Assembly (NCBI GenBank): GCA_015227615.1
Contig: JAALGZ010000085.1
Location: forward strand, 1 to 64,000
Origin: Labyrinthula sp. Ha
Lineage: Eukaryota > Sar > Bigyra > Labyrinthulida > Labyrinthulaceae
DNA: 64,000 nucleotides
Direction: 5' to 3'
This document shows positions 45,397 to 56,049 of this stretch, in pieces (the stretch's first letter is position 1; every line of letters begins with the position of its first letter). The notes under the pieces are model-generated. The model had not been told where the DNA came from and made no database searches. It was given only the letters and a program-made list of their open reading frames with translations. The translations under genes were made by a program, and so were the position numbers.

Positions 45397-46140
45397 ATGG
45401 AAAATGAAGAAGACCAAAAGTCCTTCGTAAACCTATTTCACTTCCTAATGGGTAAAACATTTCAATTCTTTAACCATGCAGGAAATCATGGTCTGCTGAA
45501 CAAAAATGGCTTCCTGAAAACATCAATCGAACTTGGCCAAGTGTTTATCTTTGACTGGTTTCTAGCTATTGGTTCTAATCTTGATCAGGTTATCAACTTC
45601 GATACATGGTCCTTGAATCGCAATCTATTCTCTGAAGTACATGCGGAGGAAAATATCAGCTGTCATGTTTACTTAAAGCCACTTGAAACAGAATCTGTTT
45701 TTGTATGTTCAACTTGTGAAGTACACAGGTGCAAAGAGTTTTACTTTTTGGACAATGATATAATTGTGACTCTAGTTGAAAACTTTTTGCTAAACACAAA
45801 ACTCCAGGATGATCAATCAATCTGTTTATCTTCTGATGTATTTAACTTTGTTCGAAAACCTTTGGGAAAAGTTCTGTTTAACTGTATAGATAAAGATAAG
45901 TTAATGATAAAAGGGAACAGAACAGACGTTATTATTCAAAATGCAAGAATGTTATTACATTCTGGTTTATCTGATAAAAGGCTAGTTGACTTGGAAAGAA
46001 ATAAAGGTGAATTTGTACAAAAACAGTTTGGTTCATTGTTAGCTAAACTTGAACTAGTTATTTCTGAAGCCATGAAATCAGCTGAGGTCTATTCTGTTCC
46101 CAAAGGTGTTCAGTTTAGAGTCTGTGATTTTCCGTTCTAG
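45397..46140 (+). CDS. Crypton accessory protein of unknown function
   Basis: 247-codon frame on the strand opposite to the recombinase and converging on it. Its C-terminal half is conserved in copy 2 (58746-59087, -), including QDDQSICLSSDVFNFVRKPL and KGNRTDVIIQNARMLL, so it belongs to the element. It contains a CSTCEVHRC cysteine/histidine cluster near residues 108-116 that could bind zinc. I recognise no family. The upstream region to about 45180 is also shared by both copies and may contain a 5' exon. Confidence 0.55.
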   Translation: MENEEDQKSFVNLFHFLMGKTFQFFNHAGNHGLLNKNGFLKTSIELGQVFIFDWFLAIGSNLDQVINFDTWSLNRNLFSEVHAEENISCHVYLKPLETESVFVCSTCEVHRCKEFYFLDNDIIVTLVENFLLNTKLQDDQSICLSSDVFNFVRKPLGKVLFNCIDKDKLMIKGNRTDVIIQNARMLLHSGLSDKRLVDLERNKGEFVQKQFGSLLAKLELVISEAMKSAEVYSVPKGVQFRVCDFPF

Positions 46141-46369
46141 TTAATTGGAACTCTTTTCGTTTTAATTTTACAACCATTTGCCGGCTTAATTGAGTTGTCC
46201 TTTTAGATCTCTTCATTGGGGGTAACTTTTTCCACTGCAATAACCCTTTTCCATTCAGCAAACCAAAGTTGAGCATCCTGAAGACTTTTAATTGATGGGG
46301 ACAGGTTTTTCCTGCTTGCTTCATTCTCAAGTAAGTTCATCAAGAATTTTAAATCACTGAGTTTTTTTT

Positions 46370-46563
46370 CGGCAACTACGATTAGGCATGTCGACTGGCG
46401 TGCAACTTTTCAATGGTGGTAGGCTTTTTTCAGCATTGCCACAGTTCCAAACCAACCAGAGAGAATGCGCAGTTCCTTTTGGAAATGAGAACCCTACAGG
46501 AACACGTCTTAGAACATTATCTGGTCAAAGGTTTAAGGTGGATGGAGGAGTAGAGCTTATCAT
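46370..46563 (-). pseudogene. Crypton downstream frame (W...GN protein), copy 1
   Basis: Downstream of the recombinase in the same direction: ISSTPPSTLNLWPDNVL, FPKGTAHSLWLVWNCGN and PPLKSCTPVDMPNRSC. The longer counterpart in copy 2 is 58211-58591. Here the frame is interrupted soon after RSCRKK. Confidence 0.5.
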
Positions 46564-46749
46564 ATTTTCAACGCTTTCCTGTTCATTTCCATCATTGCCT
46601 GTAAGGGTTCTCCTTCTTTCTAAGATAAATCATGTTTCATGCTTTGCAAACACTTTATCTAACATCTTTTTTAGCACAGCATGTGTGATTACTCTAGATC
46701 CAACATCAGGTTCCTCTGAAACATCTTTAAATTGAGTAAAAATGATTGA

Positions 46750-48272
46750 TCAGTCCTCAATTCTAGATCTTTTATTTCGTTGAACCAATCCATCTACAAC
46801 TCTACCCATATGATGAAGTTTTGTTAAGATGTCTACGTGTGCGAGAATTCCTGTTGCCTGAAGACCACTTCCATCAGAGTTAGAAACACCGCAAATCACT
46901 TTTTCTCTAAGAGTTTGAATTAGGCTTTTCTCCTGAAAAATTGGGGTGTTAAAAAGAAGATGATTTTCTGGTAGCTCTTTTCTTAAAAAATTCTCATGGT
47001 ACACCATTGATGCTAAACAAAACTCCAGAATCAAAGAGATTTGTTTTGGAACGCTTGGAAATATCAACTGCTTAGCTCTTTCTACCTGGTCATCAGCAAA
47101 CTCAAATCTTGGTGGTAGTGTAGAAAACTTGTAGGTGCTAATTGGTAGACCGCTTACAGTACGTCCCACGTACTGATCTCCAGCAGCCTCAAAGCGAAGG
47201 TAGACATTTAAAACAGTGCCCATTGACCATCCAGCATGTAACTGAACTGTAGCAATTGGAGGTGCATTAGTGTGACCTGAAGCACAAAAATTGTTACACC
47301 TTTTCTCGGGGAATGAGTTCCAAACTCCTCAGGAGTTAAACCTCTTCTCCTAAGCTGGTTCTCAACTTCATCGAGACTAAAAATTCTTTTCTGACCTTTT
47401 CTAAATCTGTCGTACTGATTGTTTCCACCAAAAAGAGAGGCGCCATCTCCAAACCCAAAGATTGACCAGTACATGCCAAGGGGCAAAACTGGACAAATTT
47501 CAGGTTGCAGCGGATTAGCGTAAACGTGTCTAGGATCTCTAGCTTTTTCACCTGCTTGATCATTCTTCTGATGGCAGAAAATGATGCAAAGGGCATCTTC
47601 TTTCCAAGTTAAATGCCTGTAATGAATGCTGAAAGTGTTAGCAGCTCTACACATTAAGTTTCAAGTGATTGTTAAAAATGTTTTGAAGAACACAAAATCA
47701 TTTTTCTCAGTGCGTAACATTGCTAAATTGAGGATCTTGTACCAAGGCATTGTAAGAGGATCTTTCCCACGCTTAACCACACCTTGACCTGCTTGATCTT
47801 CCGAAGCAATTTTTCTTTTTAAACCTCTAAAATGATTTCTTAACTCGTTCTCGAACTCAGAACTAAAACGAACATGGTGTTGACGGTAGAGACTGTAAAG
47901 AGCAGAACGGTGAGTTGAGTAACTAGAAAAACTGAAAAAGCTCCCATCACTTCTTTTCTTAGTTACAATCCACGACACGAAGGTTTCTACGTCAAGATTA
48001 TCAAATTTCAAGGGTGGTAAATTAGGAAAGGTTTTAACTGTTTTCCTAATGAGTTTTAAACTCATTGGCGCTTCAGTGTCACTTCCTTCCTTCAACTTGT
48101 TAAGAAAACCTTCAGCCAAAACATTGGGTTTGTTTCTTATACACCAAGCTAGAAATTGGGTGTAGCAGCCCTCGTAAGAGCTCCGAGAGTCTTTGGCAAT
48201 CGTGTTTGCTCTGATTTCAGAAACATGTTGTGAAGTCTCTGCCCAATCCTCTTCATTCAATCGATCATCCAT
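46750..48272 (-). pseudogene. Crypton tyrosine recombinase, copy 1 (two breaks)
   Basis: Tyrosine recombinases cut and rejoin DNA through a covalent phosphotyrosine. The N-terminal half starts MDDRLNEEDWAE at 48272 with a SAM-like core-binding region. The catalytic part has FGTHSPRKG (the HxxR box), a GW box and VYLRFEAAGDQYVG with the presumed nucleophile Tyr, followed by TVSGLP and FSTLPPRF, as in oomycete-type Crypton recombinases. Versus copy 2 there is a TGG-to-TGA stop near 47656 and a 1-nt loss in a T run just after HSPRKG (near 47290). It ends RSRIED at 46750. Confidence 0.8.
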
Positions 48273-48704
48273 TTTCTTCGAAGTAAAAAATTAAGTAGGA
48301 AACAGGTTCTAGCAATAATTTAGATGTTACGTGAAACATAAAATTACTTTTCCCTAACACAAACAAGGAAAGCATCAAAGTTTAACCCATTTTTTTCTCT
48401 TCTTTTGCTTGCAATTTAGGTAAACAGTAAAATCGCGTATCGTCAAAAAATACAGAAGATATCACAAATAATATATAAATAAAAGCAGCTTTAAAAGAGT
48501 TTTCCAACAAGCCAGAAATCGTTAAAAAAGACGAAATATTAGCCGAGTTTTAACTGTTTCTTTTCTTGAGCACTCTTTGTTTGATTTGTGTCTGTTTTCA
48601 GCAAATTAGAATTATATGGTAGTCCCCACTGCGATTTTATCCGGTGTTCTCTTCTGCAAAAGTCCGCAAAACCAAAAGACCTTTTCATTGGCTCTTTAAA
48701 AAAA

Positions 48705-48722
48705 GTGTGATAGCGGTCATGC
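48705..48722 (-). repeat. Internal Crypton palindromic site, inverted relative to the terminal pair
   Basis: On the minus strand it reads GCATGACC-GC-TATCACAC, preceded by CCGGAATTT. The copy 2 equivalent (56050-56067) is the clean palindrome GTATGACAGCTGTCATAC. It lies upstream of the recombinase start and could be a binding site for self-regulation. Confidence 0.5.
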
Positions 48723-48796
48723 AAATTCCGGTTAAAACCGGCTTAACTTTTACCTAGGGAATTTCTAGCACAAAATTTTGAAAAAAATATGACTTA

Positions 48797-48824
48797 TCGG
48801 AATTCGTATGACCTTCTGTCATGC
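48797..48824 (+). repeat. Crypton terminal direct repeat with palindromic core (right)
   Basis: TCGGAATTCG then TATGACCTTCTGTCATGC; same orientation as the left site with mismatches mostly in the 3-nt centre. The copy 2 equivalent lies at 55946-55973, minus strand. Confidence 0.6.
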
Positions 48825-48880
48825 AAAACACCAATTTTGGATAATTTTGTCATACTTTTTCCGGTTGATTAAAATCAATA

Positions 48881-51284
48881 AAAACTTCAAACTTTAAATT
48901 TTTCTTCTTTAAGTTACTGTAAATTGGTCTTAGATAAAATTAGAGTCAAAGTTCTTGATATTTAACCAATTATAAGTGCAGTTTTGGTTATTTTAAAGTT
49001 GAGTTTGAAGTAAAGTTAAATTAAGCCAACTAACTATTGCTGAGATTAGTAGGGAAGATCTTGAACTTTCCTCGAACAAAATTCGGAGGAAACCTAAATC
49101 AATCCCATCTCTATGTGAAAACTATTTCTCAGGATGTTTTGTTACTTGGTATCACACATTCAGGGATATTTGACGTTTAAGTGTATCCTTATTCAGAGTT
49201 TCTGAGATCTTGGAAATAGGATATATTGTTAGGAAGCCTTTACAGAATACTCCGATTCTCAAAAAAAATTGTTTTTAGACCTAAATTCACCAGTTCACTT
49301 GACTGGTGAGGTGTGTTCAGGTTCTAGACGAGTATTTCTTGAGGTATTACACGGATTGAACTTGATAAAAACAGCATTTTACCCCAATATCGATTTTTCT
49401 TGAAAAAAATATTAGAAATTCTCTAAAAAACAGAATTAAGGGTTACAAGCCATTTTTTTAGTTGTTGGGGGCTCTCTAACATAAAAATTTATGGGATTAT
49501 AGCAAAACTGAGTGATTTCGTATTTTCAGATGTGCATACTCTCAACATTTGAGTTTTCTGAGTGAAGTTTAACTCAGTTACAGTTAACCAGAGAATAAAT
49601 ATCCTGAGAAATAGTTTCAGAAGTTAGATATAGTGGTTCTCTAGGGTCTGAAAAGAATCAGATCATCTATAGAGGTGGTCTTCATGATGTTACGTTTGAA
49701 TGTATGTTTCTTTAGAGATATGTAAGCTTAGTGAAAAGGATCCTTAAAATTAGCCTTTTTTAGGGTTTAAAGTACTCATTCATATCAAATACCCTAAAAC
49801 AATACATGGATGGAAAGGTTTTTTTTAATGTGAAACACGTTGTGGGTGATAATATTGTATTTGAGGAAGATTTCGTCACAAAAACTAACAAATACTATAT
49901 ACGTTATTTTCTGTAATCGTGGTTTTCTTATGCTTTATATTGTCTTAATCCTCTAAATTTTTATGTTAGAAAGTACTAGGTTCATCTTGCAATATGTTTT
50001 GGGCTTTGTAGAAGAGTTGAAAAGGTATTGTTCATTATATGGCCATTATACTGCATTCTTGAAAAAAACGCTGATAAAGTTTTGAACACCCCGTAATAAC
50101 AGAAACCATGAAACATGATTGTTCAATACTATATCTAAATTAAATATAAGAATTAACCTTTGCAGTTTATAGATGGGTATAACTCTTTTCTTCCTTGTTT
50201 TTTGATCGATATAGTAGAATGAGCTAAATTCTTGTGGTATTCAGTGTTCTACAGGAATATGTTCTTCTCAAATCCTATATTATTTTATATAGTTCGGAAG
50301 ATATTTCAAGGAGATTTTCAAAACTTTGTTTTGTCCTTAATATGTCAAAAAATTCTTTGAGAAATGGACTTTACAATTTTTTAGAAATTCATCTAAAATA
50401 CAGAATGACGTGAAAAGAACAGAATAGAAAATATCTTCCAGTATTCAAATACAGAAAATTAAAAGGCTAGCACTTAGAAATAGTTTTTGAAATAAGCTAA
50501 ATAAGTCATTATAGTTTCTTGCATAAACATTAAGTGATATACAAGAGAAACAAAAAAGTCTTGAAATTGACCAATATTTTTCAAATATAGAAATGCGTAG
50601 TTTAATCCTAGTATTTTCACAAAAAAAGTAACAGAGCTATAGCATCTTGAAAACTAGGATTTAAAGCATTTTTGAACTTTATTTTGTTTAAAAAGATTAA
50701 AGATTGATTGAGAAAAATAGCTTTTACTGTGGCAAGCAGTGACATGCTAAATTTCTTTTTGATATTCGGTTATTAAAAGGTAAATAAACCGTGGTTGATT
50801 TCTTGAAAAACTAAACTCCTTTCTTTTAGTGCATAGGGAATTAAAATATCTTTCCAAAGGCGTATCATAGATTTTCTGAAAAGGATTTTGGGCCAAGATA
50901 CAATCATTTCTATTTGAAGACTGTGCAAAATTCTTGCTATGGCAATGGTAATACCTCTATTTTCTCAGTTACATTTTCTCTCAGAGAGTAGAATTAGTCC
51001 TTTGTCATTATTTAAAAAATATATTTGGAATATTGAACTATTATCTAGGAGATCGGTTTGAGCTTGGATTAGGATAAGCGTAGGGGTAAGGTTAGTAGTC
51101 ATAAGAAGATTTTCATATAAACTAGTTGCACATGATGTTGATTCTGTGTTGCTTTTAGTTCTAAGTCAGCCTTTGTTTAAAATTTATTCCTTTACAGGAA
51201 GGATATAGACATAGTATATTATGAAGATATAATTTGGGACAAAATATTAAATTGGTAAAAAATTTTGGGAACCCAAAAAGCTAT
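48881..51284. other. Gene-free spacer
   Basis: 2.4 kb of AT-rich sequence without an open frame or repeat I can support. Confidence 0.5.
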
Positions 51285-51388
51285 CGTTAATTTATTGTTA
51301 ACGTTAATCTTCCACTAATTAACGGAATTCTTAACGTTAAGCAAAATTTGAATATTTTTTCCCGTTAATTAACGTTTTTGACGTTAAG
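51285..51388. promoter_or_regulatory. CGTTAA/TTAACG motif cluster upstream of the Roco gene
   Basis: About eight CGTTAA or TTAACG hexamers in roughly 100 bp, including two TTAACGTTAA palindromes (51298-51307 and 51331-51340) and a CCCGTTAATTAACG block at 51361-51374. They sit 180-280 bp upstream of the start codon. They resemble, but are not identical to, the TAACGG cluster upstream of CHMP5. Confidence 0.5.
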
Positions 51389-51504
51389 AAACAATATTAG
51401 TTTATATTCATTAATTTTTGTTTTGGAATAATTTGGAATAAAAATCAGATCGACTATTTTTTTCATAATAAAAACATTTTTTAAACGGGATTCTCATTAA
51501 TTCC

Positions 51505-51525
51505 CGAGAAAAAATATATTTCTCG
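51505..51525. promoter_or_regulatory. Short inverted repeat just upstream of the Roco start
   Basis: CGAGAAA...TTTCTCG with a 7-nt A/T loop, about 42 bp before the ATG. It could be a protein-binding site or a 5'-UTR hairpin, or be chance in AT-rich DNA. Confidence 0.3.
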
Positions 51526-51566
51526 AATCTCAAATAAAAAACTAATTTAAACAAAAAACGTAAAAA

Positions 51567-54152
51567 ATGTCATTTAAAGCCCCATCAATTAAACAACAAT
51601 TTGAGAATAGAAATAAAAGGAATGAGTTCATCATTCAATGGTTTATTTATTTCCCCTTCTAATTCATAGGTCTTATGATGAGAATTACAACCCAACTGAA
51701 GGTGAAAGGTTTAGAAAAGAAGCAGAAGAGTTTGTTCAACAAGTGAATATGAACAAAGAAATTATTTTATTGAGGTATTCCTATATCTTGTTTTATTCTG
51801 TAGATTTACTTTCTGTCCTTTAGATTTTATTGGAAAAAACCTTTCTATTTGGTTTGAAAAGTTTCCAAAGGTTATAGACCTTCAGTATTTCCTTGTTTTG
51901 TTTTTATTTTAGTTTTTATCATTGTCATTTAAACACCCTGAATTTTATTGGAATGGAAAGTATAAAACAAAAACTGAATATTCAGTCACTCGAGTATATT
52001 TGTTTTTGTTTTTATGTTTTAGTTTTACTTGTTGCAATATTCCAAAGAATAATTCTCTTTCTCAGTTTTTAAAAGGAAAAAAAATAAAGTTATTAGAGTA
52101 AACTTTTTGTTTATATTGATAATAGTTTTATTCAAAATAACATCAAAGAAAAAGCACTTGTTAAAATATTGAAAGAAGTTTCAAGAATGAATACTTTGAT
52201 AAGTGTTTTGTGTTTTCTTTTCTTTTCTTCATTTCTAGGATTCAAGAAGATAACTTGAGGATTGATAACCCAGAAATTTCCAATTTAACAAAAGATTGGT
52301 TGAATAATTTGCCTTCTTTATTGAAGTTTATGTTTATTTTGTTTTCTTTTGACTTTTAGTTTGCGAGTTGGTGAAGTAAATATTGAAGAAAAGGAAAATG
52401 AAATTCAATATTTAATTGATAATCATGCTTTTCTTTTTTTATTTGAACTTGGAAAGAATATATTCAATACAAAACAACTTGAAAAAAGACTGAAAAATTA
52501 TGTTTCTATAAATCTAGAGGGAAAATATAATAGACTAACTGTTTTAAACAAAATGTCAAGTTCTTTTTATGGGTGATGGAAGAGTTGGAAAAACTGCTAC
52601 CATAAGAAGCTTATTTGACAAAAGTTTTTTACTGAACAATAACTCAACTTTAGTTTTGAATGATATTGATATATTTTCAATAAACCCAGTCGATTATAAC
52701 TGGAACTCAATATCTAAATATGAACTAAGCGTTCAAAGAGTTAAGAATAGTCTTCCTTATGTTGTTTATTCTGATCTTGATCCTAATCAAGAAGTTGAAA
52801 CAAAATATAAACTTGATTTTGAAAAAGAACTTCTTTCAAGAACAGTTTCTAATGAAAAATTTGTCGAGCAAATGAAAACACATAGTTATGGTTTTGCTTC
52901 AGATGATATTTATTTTCGTGTTTATGATTTTGGTGGACAAGAAATATTTTCTTCTGTTCATCATATTTTTATGAACTCAAATTCTATTTATTTTCTAGTT
53001 TTTAATATGAATAAAATATCTCAAAATGATCTAGTTCGATTAAAATTTTGGTGTGAAAGTATTTTAAGAACTGCAGAAAAAGCACCAGTTATTTTTATTG
53101 GTACTTATTTAAGAAGATATAAGAGAAAGAATATTACAGATACTAATTTAGAAATAATACAAAATAAACTTCAAGAGTTTGTCAAAAGTCTTTCTTCTGA
53201 TTTAAATATATTGAAAAATGATTTGAATACTTTTTTTCCTATCGAAAACTCTAAGCAGGGTTCTCAAGAGTTAAAGGACATAAAAGATAAGATAAAAAAT
53301 CTTGTTTCTGGAGCAGCTGGAATAAGTAAGGAAAACTTTCTTAATTTTCAAATAGGAACTGCAAAAATTCTCTTCCTGGATAATTGTCGAGAACAAACAA
53401 ATATTATGACTTTGAAAGAATTTGAAGATAAATCTTATTCTTGCGGTTTTGAATATTTGGAAGTTGACGATATGCTTGAAATATATTCAAAAGTTGGTTT
53501 AATTTGTTATTTTCCTTATTTAGATTTGGAAGAAGATGAAAACTTTATATTTTTTGCACCTTCTTATCTTGCTCAAGCTTTAGGAAGATTTATTCGTGAT
53601 CCAACTTTTCATCAACTTGCTTTTCGTATTCCAAGTGATATATTCTCTCTATATAGAAGTTATGTTGATTCAGGAAAAATTAGTATTGAAATCTTTAATG
53701 TTCTTTTGAAAGAATATACAGAAAAAGAAAAGAAATATATATTTGAACTATGTATAAATTATCTTATCTTAGTAAGAGTTGAGAATGAAGCTGATAGATT
53801 TATTCTTCCTGAATTACTTCCACCAATTAATAGTGAAATAAAACCTACTTTCACAAATGATATAGAGTTTTGTTTTAACTCTTTGTTGAGATTATCTGTA
53901 TTTGTTATAGTTATCACTTTTCTTCAAAAAGAAGATAATATATCTGAATGTATTATTTATAAATATTTCAGTCGTTTTATTTTCAATAATAATAGAATAG
54001 TTGATATTTTTGTTAAAAGTGAAAAGAGTATTGGTTTTAGTTTAGTTCAAGGTGGAAGTTTTGATTGGCTGAAAGAAATAGTTGGACGTGTTTCTATGGA
54101 TTTGATTTTTTTGGATAATAGTTTTATTCTTGTTCAAGTGAATAATGTTTGA
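51567..54152 (+). CDS. LRR-Roc-COR (Roco) GTPase, eight exons, no kinase
   Basis: Roco proteins couple a Ras-like Roc GTPase to a COR dimerisation domain. Exons: 51567-51640, 51670-51774, 51804-51884, 51913-51993, 52023-52097, 52126-52209, 52239-52331, and 52360 onward. All seven introns are 28-29 nt and phase 2. Exons 3-8 each begin with an RI-type leucine-rich-repeat strand (RFTFCPL, HFYHCHL, DFTCCNI, DFIQNNI, LIQEDNL, LRVGEVNI). The last exon encodes Roc (P-loop GDGRVGKT, then YDFGGQE; G4 reads GTYLRR, not NKxD-like) and COR (about 53400-54150). One oddity: the LRR side and P-loop side differ by +1 frame at about 52553-52562 (TCAAGTT) and no GT-AG intron of suitable length fixes it, so there is a 1-nt error or a real frameshift. 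No kinase follows. Confidence 0.8.
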
Positions 54153-55894
54153 TATTGATTTTATTAATTAGTAAATAAATATAACTTGAAATATTATTGC
54201 TGAATTGGTTTTTTGTTTCTCGTGTGAAGATTAATTAAATGTCACAATACAGTTTTTTCTGCACAGTTTTACATATTCGAAGCTCAACTGAATATGATTT
54301 ATTTCTTACAAACCAATACATTCTCAAATAAGTTCTTGATATAATAGTTACATCTTTATTACCTTATACCCAATCTAATTTCGAAACAATAGCACAATGT
54401 AAATGAAACAAGATATCCATCCTGTTTTTTATGTCAATCTTCTCTTCTCACAAAGGTGAATAATCAAAACTTTTCTTTCTAACATGTGAACCTAACTTGG
54501 CTTCTTTACTCGTTTGAATAATGAAATAAGTTAATTTCCCGATCATTCGCAATTTGTTAACAATATCTTTTAAATCTTTACAAAGATTCTAAGTTCAGTT
54601 TACTTAGTTCAATCTATGCTATAGTCTACAAACAGATCCTGCTTATGAAATAATCATATCCCAAAAGCAATGGTTTTATTCTATATTTTAGCTGAAGAAA
54701 GAGAAAATATAACACATAGTTTAATAGCAATTAGTCTTAATCAAACAATATTTTAGTTGTTCATATGTCAATCTAACTTTGCTCTTCAAAAAAAAACAGA
54801 AGCATTAGTTTTTTTCTCCTTGCTACACTGAAGTTATTGTTTTATGCATGTTTGATGGTGGAGATTGTTTTTATTGCTGACTAGAACTGAGAAATTATAT
54901 TATGGTTTATGAATTGAACAAATCTAGTCGTGTATCGATATATATTTTAGCCTTTACTGGAAAAGGAAATTATAATCAATTGCAGTTAAAGAAATCAAAA
55001 GATAGAATAATAAGAACTATCATCTAAGTTTAATAACTGAATACGAATATATACCTTTGAAATAACCATCGCAGAGTTTGATTTTTGTTGCTATAGATAA
55101 TAGAAAGTTCTTAGGGAAAACTTCTAAGCAGCTATTAATTTAATTTATGTAAATAAGAAGTAGTTCAGAATTCAATTGAAATTAATCTAAACCTTGCCAA
55201 GGTTTTCAACCCTAGACTTATTTTTTCAGATAGAATTACCAGATTCAAAGTTAAAACTTTTTCAATATAAAGCTATAGGTATCAAAATCGTTGCTCTAGT
55301 GTTTTATTCTCTAATTTAGTAAAACTGGTTAAAATATCTTTCTAATGAATATAGATCTTAATTTTATTTTAAAGATTAACATAAATAGTTATTAAGCTCT
55401 TCGATAGTTGATTGAAGGTTTCAATAGAGGCAAAGTATAGGTATCAAGCTTGCTATTATAGTTTCAATATCTTTTCATTGTTTGTTTCAGAACATTATCA
55501 ACTGACGTGAGTTTCATCAAGTATAAATGACTAGTTTATATATTGATTCACTTTTCTAGCAAATACTTTTTTTTTGGCAATATTGCAAAATATTTAAATT
55601 ATAATAGACAAAATTTGCTCTCTTGGAATCTATGTTTTAGAAAAAATTTGGTCTCTTCAGAAGCTATAGCTTATATACAATTTAACCGGTTGTGATATAA
55701 TATGACCTGCTGTAGTCGAATGAGTTTATATCTTTGGTCTAGGTTTGTTTAATTTGCAGGCTTCGAATAATGTGACAGAATGATAGATATAAGTAAGCTG
55801 AGTTGATAAAAAACCAGCTTTTTCCTTGGTTAACTATAACATCGTTTATATTCAGTGATGATATTGGCAGTCTAGAAGGTTTGCAATCTTTGAA
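54153..55894. other. Gene-free spacer
   Basis: AT-rich, no frame of interest up to the start of Crypton copy 2. Confidence 0.5.
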
Positions 55895-55945
55895 TAAATA
55901 ATTAACCGAAAAAAAAATAACAAAATTACCCAAAATTGGTGTTTT

Positions 55946-55973
55946 GCACGACAGAAGGTCATACGAATTCCGG
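55946..55973 (-). repeat. Crypton terminal site, copy 2
   Basis: On the minus strand CCGGAATTCG then TATGACCTTCTGTCGTGC; counterpart of 48797-48824. Confidence 0.6.
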
Positions 55974-56049
55974 CAAGTCATAATTTTTTTTCAAAATTTC
56001 GTGGTAAAATTTGCCTAGGTAAGAATTAAGCCAGTATTAACTGGAACAC

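Larger units (their letters stand above)
45082..48880 (-). mobile_element. Crypton-type tyrosine-recombinase transposon, copy 1
   Basis: DNA transposon of about 3.8 kb, related to the second copy that starts at 55.9 kb. Contents: a tyrosine-recombinase gene on the minus strand (48272-46750), a small downstream frame (about 46563-46370, -), and a convergent gene of unknown function (45397-46140, +). Related 28-bp sequences in direct orientation lie near both ends (45082-45109 and 48797-48824). The right boundary is taken from where similarity to copy 2 stops (about 48880). The left boundary is provisional because the matching end of copy 2 is outside the window. Two breaks in the recombinase gene make this copy non-autonomous. 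Confidence 0.75.

Noticed and set aside
45164-45460. Minus-strand frame conserved at 63664-63987 (GSEIGLRRTFGLLHF...)
   Set aside because: Conservation is explained by both lying in the 5' part of the two Crypton copies, opposite to the accessory gene; no independent coding evidence.
52541-52560. 20-nt GT-AG segment as an intron in the Roco gene
   Set aside because: Its removal does not connect the LRR frame to the P-loop frame and it is shorter than all other introns here.
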